NCBI GenBank assembly: GCA_018389105.1
Contig: JACATO010001025.1
Location: forward strand, 124,001 to 188,000
Length of the DNA stretch: 64,000 bases
Direction of reading: 5' to 3'
DNA from: Nautilus pompilius
Taxonomy: Eukaryota > Mollusca > Cephalopoda > Nautilida > Nautilidae
Shown one piece after another: positions 57,147 to 64,000 of this stretch (its first letter is position 1; each line of letters begins with the position of its first letter). Below the pieces are notes generated by a model. The model searched no databases, was not told where the DNA came from, and was given only the letters and a program-made list of their open reading frames with translations. Position numbers and translations under genes: made by a program.

Positions 57147-59582
57147 TTCACTCACCTTGGCTGACCAATCAAAATCTGCTCATAATCGAAAGGATCAGTG
57201 ATGTCTCTTCCTCTTGCTCATTCCCAGCTAGCATATCCTAATTTTCAGAGTAATTTCCGCATAGAACTGAAACTTAACTTTGGAATGTATGTTGTAGATA
57301 ATGATTTAAAAGAAAATATGAACTGTTTTCACTGTAGTCTCTTGTAATAAGAATATCAAATACTAGAGAAGCTTGATTCATTGACTGCTGTGGAAGGAGC
57401 TAGCCTCCCGTGTAATATTTCAGCCAAGAGTAATGATGAGACATCTCATCAGTATCACGGCCATATACTCATGCAACTGTGGTTGCTGATTAGCTAAGAA
57501 TTGAAACACCTTGTATATAAACCTAAAGACCATCTTGCCTGGGACTTAGGAGGATTAAACATTACATGTGTAGAGAAAAAAAAATGAATTTCCATTTAAT
57601 AGTGTCAGATAAGACTAAATAAATGGCATATTAAAAAAAAATAGAAGAAGCCAGTAATGGCCTCTGGAAGGGTATGGCAGGTGTATCTTTAGAAAGAGGG
57701 TGGAGAATTTTTATTTCATTACTGCTTGAGTCTGTGCAACAACAACATTAACATTAAACTGCAGTGTAAAATAACCGACTGTCAGTAAGAAATTATTGGT
57801 GAAAGTAAACAAATAGCATTTAGTTAATTTCCATAGATCTTTTTGATTTGACAAATTCGCAAACAAGGTACAAAAAAAAAGAAATTAACATAACCTATAA
57901 AGATGACTAATCTGAGCCAACTGTTAAAGAAATTTTATCCAGCTGCATTTCAGACTTGATCAGCCATGAAATAAATTTAACACCTGTTTATTTGATTCCT
58001 ATTTGAAATTGAGTGTGGCTACTACTGATATAAGGAGTACCTACCAGGTGTTCTATACAGGGCCCTTGCACTGGCAACAAAGTCTTGAGTCCATTTGTGT
58101 GGATCTGGAAAATAACACTTTACCTATTGTCCATGTTTACAGAACTAGTGCATAGGGGTTTAAATAAAAAGTTTAAAAATAGGACATTCCTCCCCTACCA
58201 CAAAAAGGCCAAATGTAATCTAGATTCATTTAATGTCTTTTGTTAAATGATCCATCTAACCAAAAAAAAAAGAAATGCTTTAAAAGGCATGTCCAAGTAA
58301 TTGAATAAATGTGCTAATAGAAAGAGAAACAATCAAGTAATGTACCAGTGATTTGATGGTGTGTCATTAGGCTTCATAGTATGGTGTTGTGATGAATGTA
58401 TTAAAACTGTGCTATTCTTAATGCTTATCCACAAATAAAATGATTTAATCTGATGAGTGAAGCAGTACCATCATACTTAGTGGTAGTTCTCATGACTGAT
58501 CTTCACAGTGAAAGAAAATTTTTTTAATATTAGCTTTCTAGAAACCTGCACCATTTTGGATGGTGTGAAGATTATATGTATATGAAGCACTCTGCAGTAT
58601 TCTGTCACTGAAAGAAATGTATCCTGTATAGGAAAATCATAGATTAGTAGAATATCTGTAATTAACATTACATAAGCAATACAATTTATTTCCCTTAACC
58701 TTAAGTATGCAGTTTTACTTTAAACCTCAGAAGTTTCCTAACCTGTGTGGATACTGACCTTTCTATCTTGTTTCCTGGGATATTACGTGTCTTTCAGTGC
58801 CATATATAAGAACTCTCAAATAATGTGCAAGTTGAATGAATATGACTAATAATTTTAAGTGGTTGGCAGCTAGGCAGTGGCACAATATTTATGGAAGGTA
58901 TCTTTTAAGTCTGTTAAATGATCTGAATAGGTCTCCAAATTGATTTAAAGTTAATTGCTTGAATATCAGTGTTTTAAGTTCTGTAAATGGTAAATAAAAA
59001 TGGAAAATAGTTAAATTAAAACTAAGAACTTTTAAAATAACCTTACAATGACAGCTTGAATATATAATTACCTCTAATTTTTATTTTTTAATGATTTATG
59101 TATTGTTACAATAAGTTTGGTAGAAACTGGATTTTTCGATTTCAATCATCCACAGGTCCAGTCTGTATCATATGCATACTGACTTCACTTGTTCACATCT
59201 TGAATATTCATGAGATTGTAATTGATAGGAATTAAAAGGAAAATCAAGTGCCAGATTGTGCAAAATTTGAAAATGTCATGCATGTAGAAATAAATAAAAA
59301 TGTTTCCTCGCTTTTGAACTATGAAAAAAAGCAAAATCTTTTTTTTTAATTCACTACACCTTAAAATTAGATCAGTTCTGAATACTAATTTTGTTTTGCG
59401 TGTGCAAGCGGAAGATTGTATTTCTTTCTTTAAAAAAACATTTTTACTTATCTATTATATTTTTTAATATTTATTCTTTAGTAGCTGGAAAGAAAAAATT
59501 TTAACGCTTAAAATATCGACCTTTTTTTTAAAATAATTTGTTTCTAGGAAACGTATACTGTACAAATTTATAACATTAAGTG
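57147..59582. other. AT-rich intergenic DNA
   Basis: No ORF, RNA gene or repeat that I can support. Confidence 0.5.
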
Positions 59583-59634
59583 TAAGGGAAATAACTTAGA
59601 TTAAATTAGAATTTAAACTAAGCTATTTCCCTTA
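59583..59634. repeat. 17-bp inverted repeat around GGGAAATA
   Basis: TAAGGGAAATAACTTAG (59583-59599) faces CTAAGCTATTTCCCTTA (59618-59634) across an 18-bp AT spacer, with one mismatch. It could be a tiny palindromic transposon relic. AAGGGAxATAACT-type words are, to my recollection, common in molluscan repeats. Confidence 0.6.
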
Positions 59635-60399
59635 GTTAAAACTGACTCTACTAGAATAATAAAACAGAGAAAGGTTGGGGAAAGTCCTAAATAAATTTAA
59701 ACTGTAAAATTTGAAAAAAAAATTGACGTTTTATCAATTGAAAAGTCGCTACTTTTAAAATGGATATTAAAATCTGATTACATCCTTTTAGCATCTCTTT
59801 ACGGATGGCTCGGAAAGGAAAACGAAGAGTCTTCTTACTAGTGAGACTCTTTTAAAAGGTTTAGTATCTAAATTTAAAAAAAAAAAAAAAATCTATTTCA
59901 ATGAGTCCAAAGAGTACTTTAAGGAACAAAGTAAACTTCAAAGTGGCAAATTTCTTTGAAGCTTAGTGACGTCATAGACTAACGGTCACGTGCCGTTATT
60001 TTCTCTCTCCCTCCCTCTCCCCCAACCCTACCCCACCCCTTCTTCTTTCCTTTCGAACCAAAAAAAAAAAAAAAACTCACAAAAACCAGAGCCACCTAAA
60101 GACTTTCAAGTTCACACGGTAAGTTTTAAAAGGGAGAAATTTTTTTTCATCTTCATCATCATCATCTTCATCATTATCATTATTATGAAGTTGGCTGAGA
60201 CGCAATCTTTGCCTGACAACAGCTCTTCTCTATCTGTTACCTTCCAACTGCTCAGCCCCGTTAAATACACACAAAATATTTTCTGTCGCCTTTAAAACGA
60301 AATAAGTGTTCAGAAAAGTTGGATGTAAAAAGAAGAAGAACCAAACTCTTCAGTACGATAGGTACCATTTTTCTAACAATTCATTAGTTGTGGCGCGCG

Positions 60400-63300
60400 A
60401 TGTTATGCGAGACTCCTATTGTTTCCGCCGCCCACACAACGAGACTTCTTCAGCAGTCGTCGACAGACCTCAGGTTACGAGAACCATCTCTCTCTCTCCG
60501 TGTTCCGGTTATTGCCGATTACTAACGAAGGTTTCCGGCCCGAAAGAAAAAAAATTTAAATATAATAGTACTAGAACAAACAAAACAAAACAAAAGCGGG
60601 CTACATATAATATACATCTTTGAAAAAGGAAAAAAAAAATACTTAATTAAAACTTTGTTGTCGTTAGTTTTGGACAGAGTTCTCTATAGTGGCTTCCGTA
60701 GCTTTGCATTGTGGGAATGGAGGTCTTGTCGCAACCACCTCTTTGCCTTGCAATGAATGAAAACGAAATTTTACACGCGGTCCTCCTCCTCTCTCTCTCT
60801 CTCGGTTGCTCCACAGAGATTTTTTTCAGCAAGAAGAGAAAATCCAAACAAGGATCGAAACGAAACAGAACGAATGAGCAGACGGCTGCAAACGAGCGGC
60901 AAGGTTTCCCTGGCGGTGTGATGCTGAACTACTTAATGAAGTGACCGGCCGGCTGGCTGGCTGACTTTTCTCCCTGACGAAAATGATTCACACTCTATCA
61001 TTAAAGTTCTCTAAAGCTGCTTTTTTGTTGTTGTTGACCTTTTAAGTGTATAGTGAAACTATTAAAACGTTGCCCGCTTAGACACAGTCGTCGACATCTC
61101 GTGTCGTTAGTCCCTCGTTATTGGTATTAGTGGCATGGGGAGAGACATCTGAAATCATCCGAGTACATGAAATATACGCCATAGATTTTAAATAACTATT
61201 TTAAAGTTTTATTCAAACGATAAAATGATAATGCAAGACAAATATGGTGCTCACAGTACATTAGTTAGTAGTTTCAGCGGTCCAAAGTGATATTTATTGT
61301 AATCTGTTACCTGCACAGTTCAAATTTGCAAATCGTATATTCGTAATAATTAATTTTCTCATTATAGCTGCAGCACTGATAAGATATTTCACTTTTTCAT
61401 GTAGCCAAGTCTAGAAAGTGGGAAGAAAAAAAGTCACAGTAGTGTCAAATAAATTACAGGAGACAATTCTATAATTCCCAAATTCTTTGACCACAGTTAT
61501 GTCACTGGTTATCATCTTAAGGGAGATTTTATGGGAGAAAGTAAGTGTGCGAAGGAAATGTTTGCTTTCTATTTCTTTCTTTTAGAGGGATCTCTTCAAG
61601 TCTCATCAACACAGATTCACCTAGAACCTCATTATTAGTACATTGTGAATCTGCAAACAAAGCACCCAAAATTCATGGTAAGTAGAAATCAGTGTACACA
61701 ATGATTAGACTAATGCTATTTTAGAAAACCTTGGGCAAGTTATTTTTATAGTGGAGCCAGAAACTGAGGATGATGTCAAGGAAATCCTGCCAGATGCAAA
61801 AAACTGAAAGTGAAATTGCTTCACTATTATCTCTCCTCTGTCTGCCAGTAAACCATTCATATTTATTATTGAAATATTTTTATAATATAATTATAATTAA
61901 TTGATGCAATGTTAGAGAAAACTAAGAAAAGTATAAGCAGCAGCGAATAATAAAAAAAAAAACTTGATCAAATTGTTGCTTATTAATAAAACTTTTGCTA
62001 AATTAAAGGTAAAACAGATTTCTGTAAGAATTTAATATTGATTTAAATTTTCGTTTATCTTTTCACCAGGTGCATAAATGAAGTTTATGCCCATAGAGAG
62101 GGTAGGTTGGTTGAAAAGCAAGATTATGTTTGATAGTCAGTTCTTGCTATAAAATGCTGCTTTTTAAAAAACATTTTGTACATAGTTTTAGTATTTTAGA
62201 CAAAAGGAAGGTGAGACTTACAAAAAACCAGACAGGTGAATAAGTCATTTAAAAAGCAATATTTAGATTTTTTATTTTAATAATAGCTTTTTTTTTTTTT
62301 TCCTGTGGAAAATTTTTTAATTATCTTGATGAAACCAAATGATCAACTCGTTTTGATGCTGAGCATTTAAATCTATGAAGAGAACCGAGAATTTTTGAGC
62401 GAGTCAACTTCAGAGGAAATCTAAATGAAGTCATCGAAATAATTGTTAGCCTAACCTATCAGTAAAATGCCAATTCATGTTTAGGCCTTGTGTAAACTAG
62501 ATCGCTTTTTGCTCCCTCGCCTAACCTAAGGCCATACTGCCCTCAGAAAGGGACTGAACAGAACTTCTGCTACTACTAGCAGGTTGCCATAATCTGTGAA
62601 TTAGTTCCACTAAGAACGTGCACACTTTCAAAATGTACTTTGTGTGACAAAATGCAGCATAGGCCTAATAACTTTTACAAATACAACAATTCCAACAAAA
62701 ACCAAATTGGTTTATATGCAACAAAACGAATCTAACTATAGAAACATTTGCATTTGCTTTCCCTTTGTTGTATATGTAGAGTCTAATGATGTAATTATAT
62801 GGAGCATTTTAATATATTTGTAAAATGCACAAATTGTTAGTATGAGCTAAGCTTTGTCAATGGCTTCTCTATTTAGCGAGAGTTTGGTTTCTCTGAAACA
62901 GATCTCAACTTGTATGCACTCATTTTACTTCGAGTGACATAAGTGAAACTTTCTGAAATAGCATTTCATAATCACTTCCATTTTTATCAGAATATTCCTC
63001 ATTTTATATTTCTGTTGTTATTTTTGTAGTCTACTAAAGGCAGTAGGGATTCGGCTTTTTGGCTGAGCCCTTACGTCGAAGGGTCGGTGTCACCCGGAGA
63101 CATTCTTACAGCTGGTGTTTTTTATACAGACGACAAAAAAATATACGGTTAGTAGCGACTTTCCTCTAATTAATTAAAATAAAAGGAAGATTGTCGGAAT
63201 AATACTTAACCACTATGGCCGAATTAAAATGGTAGCATCACAGAGAAGAATTTAAAAAAAAAACCTATTTACAAACCTGAAGGTTCATAAAGCTGCCAGA

Positions 63301-63869
63301 CACGTCTTAAGATGAAGCGTTCTTTTGCATGCTTACATTCATTTCTTGTTTGGTTAGTGACCCTAATTTTGAAACGCCTGCAAGCATGTCTCACGTCAAC
63401 ACGTGCTTTAATATTTGTGCGAACGTTCTGCAGTCTTTCACGCCAGCCCGTCAAAACTCCACACTAAATGTCTGTCAGAGCCTTTAAACGCATCTCAAAA
63501 CTCAATGTTGTCAAGTCACTAATCATCTTTGAAGTGTCGTAAATAACCTGGATTACAAAGGAAGTTTTATTTCTGAAAGAAACTATAAGAAGCTGGATGC
63601 TGGAATTGGACTCAATTTCATGGTGTAGAATGAAAAAGAAAAAAAAACAAACAGAAAAATATAAAATCTTTATTTGTATATATTTCTTTTGCTAATACCT
63701 TTAGTCTAATTTGTAACAGTTTTTTGTTCTTAAAATGGCAGGCTGTAAAGTAAGAAAAAATCCAACCCAGCTTATAGCTATTTTTAATTATACTCAAGCT
63801 ATGTTTTGTTTTCGTCTAGCATTATATCACTTCAGCAAGACGAAGGGGAAAATGGACACTGCTGACTAA
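60400..63869 (+). CDS. unidentified four-exon gene, predicted 107 aa
   Basis: Exons are 60400-60473 (inferred), 61586-61677, 63040-63147 and 63820-63869, with the stop TAA at 63867-63869. Phases 2, 1 and 1 match and give 324 nt. The first exon reads MLCETPIVSAAHTTRLLQQS. The middle ones read GISSSLINTDSPRTSLLVHC and DSAFWLSPYVEGSVSPGDIL. The last one reads ALYHFSKTKGKMDTAD. There is no signal peptide or membrane segment. The 5' end lies in a CpG-rich stretch, as expected for a promoter. I do not recognise the family. The last three exons are better supported than the first. An alternative first exon (from ATG 60719, leaving at GCAAG|GTTTCC in phase 1) would need the second AG at 61586-61587 as acceptor. 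Confidence 0.55.
60474..61585 (+). other. intron 1 of the unidentified gene
   Basis: It begins CpG-rich (to about 61.1 kb) with several open frames by composition, including 60711-60944, then becomes AT-rich. No RNA gene was seen. Confidence 0.4.
61586..61677 (+). CDS. exon 2 of the unidentified gene
   Basis: The acceptor is TATTTCTTTCTTTTAG and the donor CATG|GTAAGT, both strong. The open frame reads GISSSLINTDSPRTSLLVHC then ESANKAPKIH. The other frames are blocked by stops. Confidence 0.65.
63040..63147 (+). CDS. exon 3 of the unidentified gene
   Basis: It reads SRDSAFWLSPYVEGSVSPGD then ILTAGVFYTDDKKIY. The donor is TACG|GTTAGT. Two acceptors are possible: TTTTTGTAG at 63029, in phase 0, or CTAAAG at 63039, which fits exon 2. 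The frame is open in both, and the first adds STKG. The base composition is clearly less AT-rich than the flanks. Confidence 0.65.
63820..63869 (+). CDS. last coding exon of the unidentified gene
   Basis: The acceptor is TTTGTTTTCGTCTAG. The exon enters with two codon bases, as exon 3 requires, and reads LYHFSKTKGKMDTAD-stop. Confidence 0.6.
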
Positions 63870-64000
63870 GTTACCAGCAGAAGTAATATTCTTTTGCACA
63901 GTTCTTGCTTTTAATAGGATCTATTTTATAGGTAAATTGTTCATTTTTATTATGTTTTTATAAGACAAATTTGACTGATCCTGCTACTACTTTTGCAGAA

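Noticed and set aside
1..64000. CRISPR array, operon, phage or bacterial island
   Set aside because: No spaced identical repeats, no Shine-Dalgarno-led gene rows; every recognised gene is intron-bearing and metazoan.

Overview
This is eukaryotic nuclear DNA, most probably from a mollusc and likely a gastropod. Coding exons are short and separated by kilobase-scale AT-rich introns with GT-AG (once possibly GC-AG) borders. The proteins are metazoan. Repeats include tRNA-derived SINEs, a hAT transposon, a Tigger-like element, a decayed non-LTR retrotransposon and many simple repeats. No bacterial or viral genes were seen. The species assignment is an inference; nothing here names the organism. 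All exon structures were worked out by eye from splice motifs, reading phase and protein similarity, with no transcript data.

Layout. (1) 1-3.6 kb: weak coding-like remnants, including a possible last exon of an unidentified membrane protein. (2) 3.6-16.4 kb, plus strand: a death-fold adaptor gene. A CARD exon is followed by an exon carrying a TRADD-N-like domain, then by two alternative sets of small C-terminal exons. All junctions keep the reading phase. (3) 16.4-38.7 kb: no confident gene. It holds SINE copies, a retrotransposon fragment, a 111-bp tandem repeat, and from about 25 to 37.8 kb a domain visibly rich in CpG. (4) 38.7-42.2 kb, minus strand: ornithine decarboxylase antizyme (OAZ). 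It has an intact programmed +1 frameshift site and a perfect 11-bp stem just downstream. (5) 42.2-42.6 kb: a compact promoter region shared by two divergent genes, with a palindromic CRE and a TATA box facing OAZ and a YY1-like motif facing DCTN6. (6) 42.6-54.7 kb, plus strand: DCTN6 (dynactin p27), seven exons. Its sixth intron carries a 2.76-kb hAT element with a perfect 8-bp target duplication. (7) 56.6-57.1 kb: a short Tigger-like element. (8) 60.4-63.9 kb, plus strand: a four-exon gene for a predicted 107-residue protein that I do not recognise, starting in a CpG-rich segment.

The genes do not form a pathway. OAZ controls polyamine synthesis and uptake. DCTN6 is a pointed-end subunit of dynactin. 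The CARD/TRADD-N protein is likely an apoptosis or innate-immunity adaptor. The most interesting items are that adaptor with its alternative tails, the antizyme recoding signal with its stem, and the unassigned 107-residue protein.
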